Positions 42,585-51,905 of a DNA stretch of 64,000 bases are shown here, piece after piece. Numbering within the stretch: the first letter of the stretch is position 1; each line of letters starts with the position of its first letter. The notes under the pieces are model-generated. The model worked only from the letters and a program-made list of their open reading frames with translations. It did no database searches and was not told the origin of the DNA. Location: assembly GCA_963828505.1 (NCBI GenBank), contig CAWHFM010000011.1, positions 124,001 through 188,000 of the forward strand, given 5' to 3'. Position numbers and translations under genes: made by a program. The stretch is from Bog-473 sp963828505 (GTDB lineage: Bacteria > Actinomycetota > Acidimicrobiia > Acidimicrobiales > RAAP-2).

Positions 42585-44093
42585 ATGGCCCCCGAACGCC
42601 TGACCGGGCTCGATGCGAGCTTCCTGTATATGGAGACGCCGACGCTGCACATGCACGTCGCCATGACGGCGGTGTTCGACCCCGCGACAGTCCCGGGCGG
42701 GTACTCGTTCCGCCGGGTCCGCCAGCTGATCAACGATCGCATCCCCCTCGTCCCCGTCTTCCAGCGCCGGTTGGTCGAGGTGCCCCTACGGCTCGGCCAC
42801 CCGGTCTGGGTCGACGATCCCGAGTTCGACATCGACAACCACCTGCGCCGGGCCGCGCTTCCGTCTCCCGGTGGGATGCGCGAGCTGGGCGACTTCGCGG
42901 CCGACGTGATCAGCCGGCAGCTCCACCGCGACCGCCCTCTGTGGGAGATGTGGATCGTCGAGGGCGTCGAGGACGGGAAGATCGCGCTCGTGGTCAAGAT
43001 GCATCACAGCACCATCGACGGCGTCTCGGGTGCCGAGCTGCTCGGGGTGCTCTTCGATGTGGAGCCCGATCCCCCGGTGGACCCGACGCAGAAGCCGGAG
43101 CGCCAGCTCGACTCGCGCGTTCCGTCGAACCTCGAGCTGATCTCCCAGGCGGCTGGGGCCGCTCTGATCGCGCCGTTCGAGATGGCACACATCGCATGGC
43201 GCACGGCATGGAACGTTCTCGGGGTGCGGCGGGTGCGCCAGGGCCTCTCGGCCAAGGCGGCGCTCCCGCTCACGGCACCGCGCACGTCCATCAATGTCGC
43301 CGTCCACTCCCGGCGGCGCGTCGCCTTCGCCGCCGCCAGCCTGGAGGACGTGAAGAAGCTCAAGAACGCCATGGGGACGACGGTCAACGACGTCGTGTTG
43401 GCCATGTGCGCCGGGGCGCTGCGGACCTATCTCGAGGCCGGCGACGAGTTGCCCGAGATCCCGCTCGTCTCGGTGGTGCCGGTGTCGGTGACGCCCGACG
43501 TGGCCGAGCTGCGCGGCTCCAACAAGGTGTCGGCGATGTTCGTGCAGCTGCCGTGCGAGCTCGACGACCCGCTCGAGCGGCTCATGGCGATCCACGAGGG
43601 GACCAAGGGCGCCAAGGAGGAGCACAAGGCGCTCGGAGCCACGACGCTTCAGAACTGGGCTGAGCACGCCAGTCCCAACGTCTTCGCCGCGGCCGCCCGG
43701 CTCTACACCGGCATGCGCCTGGCCGACCGACATCGGCCGGTGGCCAATCTGGTGATCTCGAACGTACCCGGACCCCACTTCCCGCTCTATCTCGGCGGAA
43801 GCGAGTTGCTGGGCATGTTCCCACTGGGCCCGGTGATGGACGGGATGGGCCTGAACATCACGATCATGAGTTATCAGGGAGTTCTGTACTGGGGGTTCGC
43901 CTCCGATCCGCGTGCCGTGCCCCGCCTGTGGGACATCGCGGCCGCCGTTCCCTATGCGCTGGCCGAGCTGATGGAGGCCGCCGGGCTCTCGTCCGAACCC
44001 TTCGACGTGCCGATCCACCTCGGTCCGGGCATGCCGCCGACGGCGAACTGGGTCCGCACGGCGGGCAGCACCCCGGAGGAGCGCGCCGGATAG
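42585..44093 (+). CDS. Wax ester synthase/diacylglycerol acyltransferase (WS/DGAT)
   Basis: 502 residues from the ATG at 42585 with GAAGGAG upstream; the ATG at 42555 is too close to its GGAGG. The catalytic HHxxxDG is H140-H141-S-T-I-D145-G146. NDVVLAMCAGALRTYL and LVISNVPGPHFPLYLGGS are family signatures. It uses acyl-CoA to make triacylglycerol or wax esters, the storage lipids of actinobacteria, at the inner membrane face. The divergent membrane esterase could act in the opposite direction. Confidence 0.92.
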   Translation: MAPERLTGLDASFLYMETPTLHMHVAMTAVFDPATVPGGYSFRRVRQLINDRIPLVPVFQRRLVEVPLRLGHPVWVDDPEFDIDNHLRRAALPSPGGMRELGDFAADVISRQLHRDRPLWEMWIVEGVEDGKIALVVKMHHSTIDGVSGAELLGVLFDVEPDPPVDPTQKPERQLDSRVPSNLELISQAAGAALIAPFEMAHIAWRTAWNVLGVRRVRQGLSAKAALPLTAPRTSINVAVHSRRRVAFAAASLEDVKKLKNAMGTTVNDVVLAMCAGALRTYLEAGDELPEIPLVSVVPVSVTPDVAELRGSNKVSAMFVQLPCELDDPLERLMAIHEGTKGAKEEHKALGATTLQNWAEHASPNVFAAAARLYTGMRLADRHRPVANLVISNVPGPHFPLYLGGSELLGMFPLGPVMDGMGLNITIMSYQGVLYWGFASDPRAVPRLWDIAAAVPYALAELMEAAGLSSEPFDVPIHLGPGMPPTANWVRTAGSTPEERAG

Positions 44094-44166
44094 ATCCTTC
44101 ATCTTCGGGATTCGCTGTAGTCCGGTCCGATCTGCTCGGGCGTCGGGTGCCGGTAGCCTGCCTGCC

Positions 44167-44625
44167 ATGACCGTCCGTGAGCTCGGGCACCTCGTCCTCT
44201 ACGTTCGAGACGTCGAGCGCTCAGCCGCCTTCTACCGTGACGTGGTGGGCTGGCGCCAGATCATGCCGCCTCCTGGTGAGGTGCCGGCAGGGGCCGCGGC
44301 ATTCTCGTCGGGCCGGACGCACCACGAGCTGCTCCTGATAGAGGTGGGCGAGGACGCCACCCCCATCCCGGCCGGGCGCCGTGTCGGCCTGTACCACTTC
44401 GGCCTCAACGTGGGCGACACTGACGACGATCTGCGCGCCGCGCTGGCCCAGGCCCGTGACGCCGGTGCGACCGTGGTCGGAGCGTCGGACCACACGGTGA
44501 CCCACAGCGTCTACCTGCTCGACCCTGACGGCAATGAGTTAGAGCTCTACGTCGACGTGCCAGGGGTGGACTGGCGATCGGATCCGTCGCTCTTCGCCGC
44601 GCCCATCCGACCGCTGTCCCTCTGA
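44167..44625 (+). CDS. VOC-family (glyoxalase/dioxygenase fold) protein
   Basis: 152 residues, with two beta-alpha-beta-beta-beta modules. The metal-site histidine is in ELGHLVLYVRDVERSAAFYRDVVGWR. A second ligand is in GLYHFGLNVGD, and the glutamate is in VYLLDPDGNELELYVDVPG. This set is typical of catechol-dioxygenase-like or glyoxalase-like members. The substrate cannot be named. It ends nine bases before tsaC, so it may be co-transcribed with it. Confidence 0.88.
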   Translation: MTVRELGHLVLYVRDVERSAAFYRDVVGWRQIMPPPGEVPAGAAAFSSGRTHHELLLIEVGEDATPIPAGRRVGLYHFGLNVGDTDDDLRAALAQARDAGATVVGASDHTVTHSVYLLDPDGNELELYVDVPGVDWRSDPSLFAAPIRPLSL

Positions 44626-44633
44626 GCCTCCCT

Positions 44634-45305
44634 ATGAGGATCGTCCCTGCGCCTGCGGGGGATGTGGATGCTGATGCTGATGCTGATGCTGTGGCTGAGG
44701 CGACTGCGGCTCTCCTTGGGGGGAAGGTCGTGGTCGTCCCGACCGACACCGTCTACGGACTGGCAGCACTGCCTGCTTCCGAGGCTGCGGTGCGGTCCGT
44801 GTACGCGATCAAGCAACGACCCGGCGAGCTCCACCTTCCCGTGCTGGCCGCCAACTTCGGAGACGTGCGCGCTCTCGGCGTGAAGGTCACCGTCGCGGCG
44901 GAGGCGCTCGCAGCTCGCTGGTGGCCCGGGCCGCTGACGATGGCCTTCGGCTTCTCGTCGGGCGCGACCCGGCCCGACTGGCTAGCGACCCGGACCGAGG
45001 TCGCGGTGCGGGTCCCCGACCACGAGCTCCTCCGCCGAATCCTGGCCCGGACGGGGCCGCTGTTCGTCACGAGCGCCAACCCGCACGGAGCTCCCACACC
45101 CGTGACCGCGTCGGCCGTGGTGGCGGCGCTGAGCGGCAGCCCCGAGGCAGCCGACGCGGTGGCCCTCGTGGTCGACGGGGGCAGCTTGACCGAGGTGCCC
45201 TCCACACTGGTGAGCGTGGCCGGTGCCGGTGGCCGTCCCGTCGTCGAGCGCGAGGGTGCGATCCCTGCGACGGCCCTCGACGCCGTGCTCGCGGTGCGAC
45301 GGTAA
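44634..45305 (+). CDS. tsaC: L-threonylcarbamoyladenylate synthase (Sua5/YrdC/YciO family)
   Basis: 223 residues. It makes threonylcarbamoyl-AMP for t6A37 in ANN-decoding tRNAs. Motifs are VVVPTDTVYGLAALPASEAAVRSVYAIKQRPGELHLPVL, RWWPGPLTMAF and LFVTSANPHGAP. The N-terminus has a DADADADAV run encoded by four GATGCT units. It ends just before tsaD, but tsaB and tsaE are not between them. A YciO-like role is less likely because the tsaD neighbour fits t6A. Confidence 0.9.
   Translation: MRIVPAPAGDVDADADADAVAEATAALLGGKVVVVPTDTVYGLAALPASEAAVRSVYAIKQRPGELHLPVLAANFGDVRALGVKVTVAAEALAARWWPGPLTMAFGFSSGATRPDWLATRTEVAVRVPDHELLRRILARTGPLFVTSANPHGAPTPVTASAVVAALSGSPEAADAVALVVDGGSLTEVPSTLVSVAGAGGRPVVEREGAIPATALDAVLAVRR
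44667..44690 (+). repeat. GATGCT x4 in-frame repeat in tsaC
   Basis: Four perfect six-base units encode repeated Asp-Ala near the N-terminus of TsaC. Changes in copy number keep the frame. Confidence 0.8.
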
Positions 45306-45308
45306 GCC

Positions 45309-46304
45309 ATGAGGACACTGCTCGCCATTGAAACCTCCTGCGACGAGACGGCAGCGGCCGTCGTCGCCGAAGACGGAACGGTCCGCTCCTCGGTCGTGGC
45401 GAGCCAGACCGAGATGCACGCGGGCTACGGCGGGGTTGTTCCGGAGCTGGCGAGCCGCGCCCACGTCGAGCTGATCAGCTGGGTCGTCGGCCGCGCCCTC
45501 GACGAGGGGGCGGTGACCGGTGCCGACCTCGAGGCGGTGGCGGTGACTTCGGGACCCGGTCTCGTCGGTGCCCTCCTAGTCGGCATCGCCAACGCCAAGG
45601 GTCTGGCGCTGGGGTGGGGCATCCCGGTGGTGGAGGTGAACCACCTCGAGGCTCATCTCGCCAGCGTGTACCTGGCCGACGCTGATGTCCCCTTCCCCCA
45701 GACTGCTCTGCTGGTCTCGGGCGGCCACTGCCTCCTCACCCGCGCGACGGGGCCGGGGCGCTTCGAGTTGCTCGGCGAGACCGCCGACGACTCCATCGGG
45801 GAGGCCTACGACAAGGTCGCCCGATTCCTCGGGCTCGGCTATCCGGGCGGTCCTGTGCTCGACCGGCTGGCGTCCGGTGTTCCGGATGTGATCGCCTTCC
45901 CCCGCCCGATGCTCGGCGAGGGATACGCCTTCTCCTTCTCGGGTTTGAAGACGGCAGTGGTGAACTTCGTGCGGGCGAATCCCGGCGTCCCGGTCACGGA
46001 CGTGGCGGCGTCATTCGTGGCCGCCTGCATGGACGTGCTCTGCGCCAAACTCCGGCGGGCCCTGGAGGAGTTCGGCGACCCCGCCATGGCGATCGTCGGC
46101 GGGGTCGCAGCCAGTCCGATCCTGCGTGCTCGGGCCAAGACGCTCGCCGACGAATACGGCACGCGGCTGCTGATCCCGCCGCAGTCGATGGCAACCGACA
46201 ACGCGGCCATGATCGGGATCGCCGGCTGGCACCGGCTCTTGACCGCAGGCCCGAGCGACCCGTCGTTCGGACCCCAGCCGGATTTGCGATTGCAGTTCGC
46301 GTAA
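45309..46304 (+). CDS. tsaD: tRNA t6A threonylcarbamoyltransferase (TsaD/Gcp/Kae1)
   Basis: 331 residues, an ASKHA-fold enzyme. LAIETSCDETAAAVV is the start, metal ligands are in VNHLEAHLAS (HxxxH) and ATDNAAMIG (D), and VSGGHCLL with GETADDSIGEAYDKVAR forms the nucleotide site. It transfers the threonylcarbamoyl group to A37 of tRNA. It normally needs TsaB and TsaE, which must be encoded elsewhere. It starts three bases after the tsaC stop. Confidence 0.96.
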   Translation: MRTLLAIETSCDETAAAVVAEDGTVRSSVVASQTEMHAGYGGVVPELASRAHVELISWVVGRALDEGAVTGADLEAVAVTSGPGLVGALLVGIANAKGLALGWGIPVVEVNHLEAHLASVYLADADVPFPQTALLVSGGHCLLTRATGPGRFELLGETADDSIGEAYDKVARFLGLGYPGGPVLDRLASGVPDVIAFPRPMLGEGYAFSFSGLKTAVVNFVRANPGVPVTDVAASFVAACMDVLCAKLRRALEEFGDPAMAIVGGVAASPILRARAKTLADEYGTRLLIPPQSMATDNAAMIGIAGWHRLLTAGPSDPSFGPQPDLRLQFA

Positions 46305-46338
46305 ATGACGCGCCCCGGGGCCGACCGTTCCGTCCCCG

Positions 46339-47760
46339 ATGGCCGTCACCGCCAAGCCCAGAAGCACCGAGAGCCTCGATGCCGGTGCCGATGCCGGTGC
46401 CGATGCCGGTGCCGGTGCCGATGCCGGCGTCGGTGTCGGTGCCGGTGCCGGTGCGCTCTCCAACGCCGAGCTGGCCCGCTTGAACGACACCGGGCTCTTG
46501 GCCGAGCTGGCCCACACGGCTCGGGCCAAAGAGGCCCTCTCTGGGCGCGAGGCCCAGCTCGGGGGCGAGATCGCCCGGCGCCAAGCCTTCCGGGCCCTCG
46601 GAGCCACCTCGTTCGAGGCGTATCTGTGCGGGCACCTCGGGCGCTCTAGCGCCTCGGCGCGTGCGCTCGGCCACGTGGCCGAACGCCTCTTCGATCTGCC
46701 CGCGCTCCAAGGTGCGCTCTCGGCGGGCGAGTTGAGCTTCGACCAGGTGCGCTGCGTGGTCGACGTGGCCCGCCCCGAGTCCGACGCCGAGTGGGTGGCT
46801 CGGGCCAAGGGTCTTTGCGTGCGTGACCTGGCCGAGCTGGTCCGCCGGGCCAGAGCCGAAGAAGAGGCCGACCATGACGACGAGGAGACGGGCGGGGAAA
46901 AGGGCGGGGAGAACGGCGGGGAGAAGGGCGGGGCCGATGACCAGGAGAAGGGCTCTCCTCGGCCCGAGCACGGGGGGAATGGCGAGGAGAACGAGGAGAA
47001 GGGCTCTGCTAGGCCCGAGGACGGGGCCGGCTCGCCTCGCCCCGGGGGGCGCCGCCACGGGACCGAGCGCCCGACGCTGCGCTGCAACGACACCACGCTG
47101 ACCATGACGGCCCAGCTGCCCGTGGCCGACTACGTCGAGCTCAAGGGCACGCTCGAGGCCATGGCGGCGACGATCGGCGGGCGCGAGAGCGACCTCGGCC
47201 ACGACGAGCGCATGGGGCTGGCCCTGCTCAGCCTGGCCCGGCGCGGCCCGAGCCAGGGCGGCGGCGCTGCCCCGGGCCGGGTCCTCGTGGCCCACGTGGG
47301 CCTCGTCGCCCTGCTCGAGCACCACCACCGCCTGCGCGCCGAGCTCGAACGCGCCGGGCTGATCAGCGCCGAGGTGCTCGAGCGCCTGGCCTGTGACGCC
47401 GACCGGGTGGTCGCCCTCGACGACGAGGCCGGGCACACGATGTACGAGGGCCGGGCCCAGCGCTTCCCGAGCGACACCCAGCGCCGAGAGCTCTGGCGCC
47501 GCGACCGGCACTGTCGCTTCCCGGGCTGTAGCCACAGCACCTACACCAACGTCCACCACATCGAGGCGTGGCGCCCGAGCGGGCGCACCGACCTCGACAA
47601 TCTGGTCACGCTGTGTCGGCACCACCACCACGAGATCCACTCCAGACGCTGGTCCATGCGCGGCAACGCCAACGTCGAGCTCACCTTCGTCGCCCCGAAC
47701 GGCGTCACCATGACCTCGCGCCCCTCGCCGCTGTGGCGCAGCGTCGTCGACACCAACTGA
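46339..47760 (+). CDS. DUF222/HNH endonuclease (13E12-repeat family)
   Basis: 473 residues. It starts with a Gly/Ala/Asp/Val repeat (about 15-40) and continues with the DUF222 helices (ALSNAELARLNDTGLLAELA, FEAYLCGHLGRSSASARALGHVAERL). After an acidic Gly/Glu/Lys linker (about 175-235) comes the HNH nuclease: CRFPGCSHSTYTNVHHIEAWRPSGRTDLDNLVTLCRHHH. Such genes are multicopy in actinobacteria, and mycobacterial 13E12 repeats behave as mobile-element cargo. All HNH residues are present, so it may be active. Confidence 0.9.
   Translation: MAVTAKPRSTESLDAGADAGADAGAGADAGVGVGAGAGALSNAELARLNDTGLLAELAHTARAKEALSGREAQLGGEIARRQAFRALGATSFEAYLCGHLGRSSASARALGHVAERLFDLPALQGALSAGELSFDQVRCVVDVARPESDAEWVARAKGLCVRDLAELVRRARAEEEADHDDEETGGEKGGENGGEKGGADDQEKGSPRPEHGGNGEENEEKGSARPEDGAGSPRPGGRRHGTERPTLRCNDTTLTMTAQLPVADYVELKGTLEAMAATIGGRESDLGHDERMGLALLSLARRGPSQGGGAAPGRVLVAHVGLVALLEHHHRLRAELERAGLISAEVLERLACDADRVVALDDEAGHTMYEGRAQRFPSDTQRRELWRRDRHCRFPGCSHSTYTNVHHIEAWRPSGRTDLDNLVTLCRHHHHEIHSRRWSMRGNANVELTFVAPNGVTMTSRPSPLWRSVVDTN
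46375..46456 (+). repeat. GGTGCC/GATGCC minisatellite in the HNH gene
   Basis: About 13 six-base units alternate GGTGCC and GATGCC, encoding Gly-Ala and Asp-Ala pairs. In frame, so length changes alter only the linker-like N-terminus. Confidence 0.75.
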
Positions 47761-47895
47761 GGCTGCGCTGGTCCGAGCACACGGCGGCCGGGGCCGAAAG
47801 GACGAACCGGCCAAGCCGGATGCCGCTGGGCGCCGGCCGCGCCCGCCAGCCGCTACCGCGCCGGTTCGGCAACGGGAGGACCAGGGATCAGTCGG

Positions 47896-48189
47896 TCACG
47901 CCTCCGCCATGCGCCGTCCACGGCGCCAGCGTCGCCGCGAACCGAAGAGGAACGACGACAGGTCGAGCAACAACCCCAGCGTGACGATGACCCAGCCGAA
48001 CCCATCGACACCGCGCCCGGGGCTGTACACCAGCGCATAGAAGAGCGTGGCGTATGGCAGGAACAAGAATCCGAGGAATCCCTCCCATCCTGAATGGAAC
48101 GCAATCGTCAAGCGGTCCGTGAAGATCCAGAGCAAGAAGATGACGAAGCGGGGTGAGATGGCGGCAATGAGCGCCAGAATGCATCCCAC
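47896..48189 (-). CDS. Small membrane protein, three hydrophobic helices
   Basis: 97 residues. Helices are GCILALIAAISPRFVIFLLW, FLGFLFLPYATLFYALVY and GWVIVTLGLLLDLSSFLF, followed by a basic tail RRRWRRGRR. The pattern matches common small actinobacterial membrane proteins of unknown function. The ATG is three bases after the acyl-CoA dehydrogenase stop, so it is the last gene of the fhs-ACAD unit. Confidence 0.75.
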   Translation of the reverse strand: MGCILALIAAISPRFVIFLLWIFTDRLTIAFHSGWEGFLGFLFLPYATLFYALVYSPGRGVDGFGWVIVTLGLLLDLSSFLFGSRRRWRRGRRMAEA

Positions 48190-48192
48190 GGC

Positions 48193-49428
48193 TCAGAGGG
48201 GAAGGCCGCCGGTAGCAGCGGCGGTCGACCCGGTGTCCTTGTAGGCGGCAATGGTGCGCTCGGCGATGCGCATCTGATGGACCTCGTCCGCCCCGTCGGC
48301 AAATCGAGCCCATCGGGCGTGCTGGAGCATGCTGGCCAACGGGGTGTCGGTCGAGTAGCCAAGAGCGCCATGTACCTGCATGGAGCGGTCGATGATGCGG
48401 TTCATGCTGTTGGCGACGAAGTGTTTAGCCATTGAAACCTCGGTCCGGAAGTCCTCCCCGTTGTCGATCTTGAAGGCGGCGTGGAGGACCATCAGCTTGC
48501 ACTGGTAGAGCTCCATGGCCGAGTCAGCGATCAGCCATTGGACACCCTGCTTCTCAGCAAGAAGCGAGCCGTGGGAGTACCGATTCAGGGCACGGTCCAC
48601 CATCATGTCGAGGGCGGTCTCCGCTTGGGCGATCCAACGCATGCAGTGGGCCAGTCGCGCTGGACCGAGGCGGTATTGCCCGAGCCGGTGCCCGTTGCCC
48701 CGGCCGCCGAGGATCTGTCGGTCATGGATCCGGAGGTCATTGATCACGATCTCCGAGTGACCGGTGGAGCCGTGCATCGTGGCAACTTCCCGCACGTCGT
48801 TCCAACCCTCGCATGGCAGATCGACCAGGAAGGCCGTGTTCGCACCGCGGGAACCGGGAGGCACGTCGGGCTCTGTGCGGGCGATGAGAATGGCGAACTG
48901 GGCACGGCGCGCGTTCGAGATGAACCACTTGTGACCGTTGATGATCCACTCGTCTCCGTCCTTCTCGGCGCTGGTCTGGATCAAAGTGGGATCTGAGCCC
49001 GCCACCTCGGGCTCAGTCATCGCAAAACAGGACATCGCGGTGCCCTCGCAGAGGCGACGCAGATAGTTGTCCTTCTGCTCGTCGGATCCCCAATGCAGGA
49101 GGGTGTGCATGTTCCCCTCGTCCGGCGCCATGCAATTGAGGATCCATGGCCCGAGCCGCGTACGGCCCGCCTCGGCCTGGACCATTGCCAGCTCCACGTG
49201 CCCGAGGCCCATTCCTCCCCACTCCTTGGGCATATGGGGGAGCCACAGCCCTTGGCGCTTCGCCTCTTCGCGCAGTTCCAAGATTGTCTCGAGGTACTCC
49301 CGACGCGAAGTGACGCGATTCTCGTCGTCGAACCCCTCTATCCGCGGTGTCACGGTCTCGCGGATGAAGCTCCGCACCTTCGATCGGATCTCCTCGTGCT
49401 CCGGTGCGAGAGTGAAGTCGATGGCCAT
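48193..49428 (-). CDS. Acyl-CoA dehydrogenase, ACAD10/11-like
   Basis: 411 residues from the ATG at 49428 with GGGAGG upstream. Motifs are CFAMTEPEVAGSDPTLIQTSA, EWIINGHKWFISNARRAQFAIL, QVHGALGYSTDTPLASMLQHARWARFADGADEVHQMRIAERTI. The end motif ADGADEVHQ is that of the ACAD10/11 branch, which acts on 4-hydroxyacyl-CoA or branched substrates and often pairs with APH-type kinases. It follows formate-THF ligase by 17 bases. An APH-type kinase lies about 33 kb away, so no link can be claimed. Confidence 0.92.
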   Translation of the reverse strand: MAIDFTLAPEHEEIRSKVRSFIRETVTPRIEGFDDENRVTSRREYLETILELREEAKRQGLWLPHMPKEWGGMGLGHVELAMVQAEAGRTRLGPWILNCMAPDEGNMHTLLHWGSDEQKDNYLRRLCEGTAMSCFAMTEPEVAGSDPTLIQTSAEKDGDEWIINGHKWFISNARRAQFAILIARTEPDVPPGSRGANTAFLVDLPCEGWNDVREVATMHGSTGHSEIVINDLRIHDRQILGGRGNGHRLGQYRLGPARLAHCMRWIAQAETALDMMVDRALNRYSHGSLLAEKQGVQWLIADSAMELYQCKLMVLHAAFKIDNGEDFRTEVSMAKHFVANSMNRIIDRSMQVHGALGYSTDTPLASMLQHARWARFADGADEVHQMRIAERTIAAYKDTGSTAAATGGLPL

Positions 49429-49445
49429 GACGCCCTCCCTCTTGA

Positions 49446-51155
49446 TCAGTACAGGCCGACGACGTTGCCGTCCTGGTCGATGTCGATCCGTTCCGCGGCC
49501 GGACTGTGAGACAGCCCTGGCATCGTCCGCATGTCGCCGCAGACCAGATAGACGAATCCTGCCCCGACGTTGGCCCGGGCTTCGCGCACCGGCAGGCGCC
49601 AACCCCGCGGCGCTCCGACCAGGGTCGGGTCGGATGAGATCGACAAGTGCGTCTTCGCGATGCAGATGGGAAGTTCTCCGAACCCAGATCGCTCGTAGAG
49701 GTCGAGCTGGCGGGACGCCGCCGGTGCGTAATCCACGCCGTCGGCGCCGTAGACCTCGGTTGCGATCGCCTCGACCTTCGTCCTGAGGCTCGCTCGGTCC
49801 TCATAGAGCATCCGGAATTCGCTGGGCTCTTCGCAGGCCTCGACCACCTCCTCGGCCAGCTCGGTCGCACCCTTGCCCCCGTTGACGAAGTGGGTGCAGA
49901 CAGCGGAGCGCGCTCCCGCCGACGCTGCAATGTCACGGATCACAGCGTGCTCCGATGGGAAGTCCTCGTCGAAGGCATTCACAGCAACGACCGGCGTCAC
50001 GCCGTGGCGGCGCACGATCCCGATGTGCGCCAGGAGGTTGGCCGCTCCAAGTTGGACCTCTTCGGGGTTCTCTTCGAGCATCGCCGGTGGCAGGGGCCGG
50101 CCAGCCACGACCCTATGACGTCCCGAATGAAGCTTGAGGGCGCGAACCGTGGCGACGACGACTGCCGCGTCAGGCACGAGGCCCGAAGTCCTGCACTTGA
50201 TGTTGAAGAATCGCTCGGCACCCATATCAGCACCGAAGCCGGCTTCCGTGATCAAGTACTCACCGGCATGAATGCCAATGAGATCCGCTACCACGGACGA
50301 GTTTCCGTGTGCGATGTTGCCAAAGGGTCCCGCATGCACGAGGACGGGCGTGTTCTCGAGTGTCTGCAGCAGATTGGGCTTCACCGCGTCGCGCATGATC
50401 ACCGTCATCGCACCCGCTGCCTTCAGCTGCTCGGCCGTGACGGGTTCACCCTGAGACGTGAAGCCCACGACCACTCGTCCGAGTCGCTCCCTCAGGTCGC
50501 GCAGCGAGGTCGACAGCGCGAGCACTGCCATCACCTCCGATGCGGCTGTGATGTCGAATCCAGTCTCTCGCGGGATTCCGTCCTGCAGAGTGCCAAGACC
50601 GCTGACAATGTTGCGCAGCGATCGATCGTTCACGTCGAGGACTCGCTTCCAGGTGATCGACCGCGGCTCGAACCCGAAGGCGTTCCCCATGTAGAGGTGG
50701 TTATCCACCATCGCCGCTAAGAGGTTGTTGGCTGCGGTCACAGCGTGGAGGTCGCCGGTCAAATGAAGGTTCAGGCTCTCGAACGGGACCACCTGGCTGT
50801 AGCCGCCACCTGCTGCTCCGCCTTTGATGCCGAACGTCGGGCCCATCGATGCCTGCCGCAGCGCGATCGTGGCCTTGCGCCCAATGCAGGCCATGGCCTG
50901 GCCGAGGCCAACAGTGGTGGTCGTCTTGCCCTCCCCTAAGGGGGTGGGGGTAACCGCGGTGACAACGACATAGCGGGCAGGCGGACGGTCGGCCAACGCA
51001 TCGACAGCGTCAAGGCTGACCTTCGCTACGTGGTGGCCGTACGGCTCCAGCAGGTCCGGATGGAGCCCCATCTGCGCCGCGATCTCTGAAATCGGGCGAA
51101 GGGAAGCGCTACGCGCGATCTCTATGGCTGGGGGAACCGGCATCGTGACGATCAT
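49446..51155 (-). CDS. fhs: Formate-tetrahydrofolate ligase
   Basis: 569 residues. It condenses formate, ATP and THF to 10-formyl-THF. The P-loop is TPLGEGKTTTTVGLGQA (about 70-86), followed by SMGPTFGIKGGAAGGGYSQV and NIAHGNSSVVADLIG. The family is about 555-570 long, so it is complete. The ATG at 51155 has no strong ribosome site; an in-frame ATG at 51143 is an alternative. First gene of an operon with an acyl-CoA dehydrogenase and a small membrane protein. It feeds one-carbon metabolism; the acyl-CoA link is unexplained. Confidence 0.96.
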   Translation of the reverse strand: MIVTMPVPPAIEIARSASLRPISEIAAQMGLHPDLLEPYGHHVAKVSLDAVDALADRPPARYVVVTAVTPTPLGEGKTTTTVGLGQAMACIGRKATIALRQASMGPTFGIKGGAAGGGYSQVVPFESLNLHLTGDLHAVTAANNLLAAMVDNHLYMGNAFGFEPRSITWKRVLDVNDRSLRNIVSGLGTLQDGIPRETGFDITAASEVMAVLALSTSLRDLRERLGRVVVGFTSQGEPVTAEQLKAAGAMTVIMRDAVKPNLLQTLENTPVLVHAGPFGNIAHGNSSVVADLIGIHAGEYLITEAGFGADMGAERFFNIKCRTSGLVPDAAVVVATVRALKLHSGRHRVVAGRPLPPAMLEENPEEVQLGAANLLAHIGIVRRHGVTPVVAVNAFDEDFPSEHAVIRDIAASAGARSAVCTHFVNGGKGATELAEEVVEACEEPSEFRMLYEDRASLRTKVEAIATEVYGADGVDYAPAASRQLDLYERSGFGELPICIAKTHLSISSDPTLVGAPRGWRLPVREARANVGAGFVYLVCGDMRTMPGLSHSPAAERIDIDQDGNVVGLY

Positions 51156-51366
51156 GCCAGACGGCTCAGAGGAACCACGAGGAAGGACGATTGTGCTGGT
51201 CTTCGAGCGCCCTGGTCCTCGCCCAAACCGATGAGCGCACCTCCGCTCTTGGCCCCGGTACGCATCTCGAAGCCGAACGAGCGAGCGCCAGCGGTCACAT
51301 CGGGGTTGGGATGCGGCGCAGCACAATGACTAGCGTCTGCAACGAAAGAGAACGAGGAGGAAGGCC

Positions 51367-51876
51367 ATGTCCGAATCGGACGGTGTGTTCATCTACGTCG
51401 GGACCTATGCCAGCGAGGTGGACGCGCGAGCGGATTACGACGTCGTGAAGGATCTCCACGCCATGGGGGCAGTCGGAACGTACGACGCGGCGGTTCTCAC
51501 GAAGGACGACAACGGCAAGATTCACGTCAACAAGGACGAGACTTCGACCCGCCACGGCGCATGGGGCGGCGCAGGAGCAGGAGCCCTGGTCGGGATCTTG
51601 TTCCCGCCCTCGATCATCGCCTCCGCCCTGGTCGGCGCGGCGATCGGTGGGGTGGCCGGCCACCTGTGGAAGGGCATGTCACGCGCCGACATCAAGGAGT
51701 TCGGCGACGTCATCGACTCGGGCGAAGCGGCACTTGTCATCGTGGGCGAGACGAAGATCGCCGCCTATCTGGACAAGCTGGCCCTCAAAGCACAGAAGAA
51801 CGTGGTCAAGGAGCTCGACATCGACAAGAAGGACGTGGACAAGGCCGTACAGGATGCGGCAAAGGAGCTCTCCTGA
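51367..51876 (+). CDS. DUF1269-like membrane protein
   Basis: 169 residues, ATG with GAGGAGG. An N-terminal alpha/beta part (FIYVGTYASEVDARADYDVVKDLHAMGAVGTYDAAVLT) precedes a glycine-rich double helix hairpin (GGAGAGALVGILFPPSIIASALVGAAIGGVAGHLW) and a lysine-rich coiled C-terminus. This is the layout of DUF1269 proteins, of unknown function, which are often found beside small channels or stress genes. A channel-like gene follows 29 bases downstream. Confidence 0.8.
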   Translation: MSESDGVFIYVGTYASEVDARADYDVVKDLHAMGAVGTYDAAVLTKDDNGKIHVNKDETSTRHGAWGGAGAGALVGILFPPSIIASALVGAAIGGVAGHLWKGMSRADIKEFGDVIDSGEAALVIVGETKIAAYLDKLALKAQKNVVKELDIDKKDVDKAVQDAAKELS

Positions 51877-51905
51877 CTCGGCGCTGAACGGAGCGGACCG
51901 GTTCC

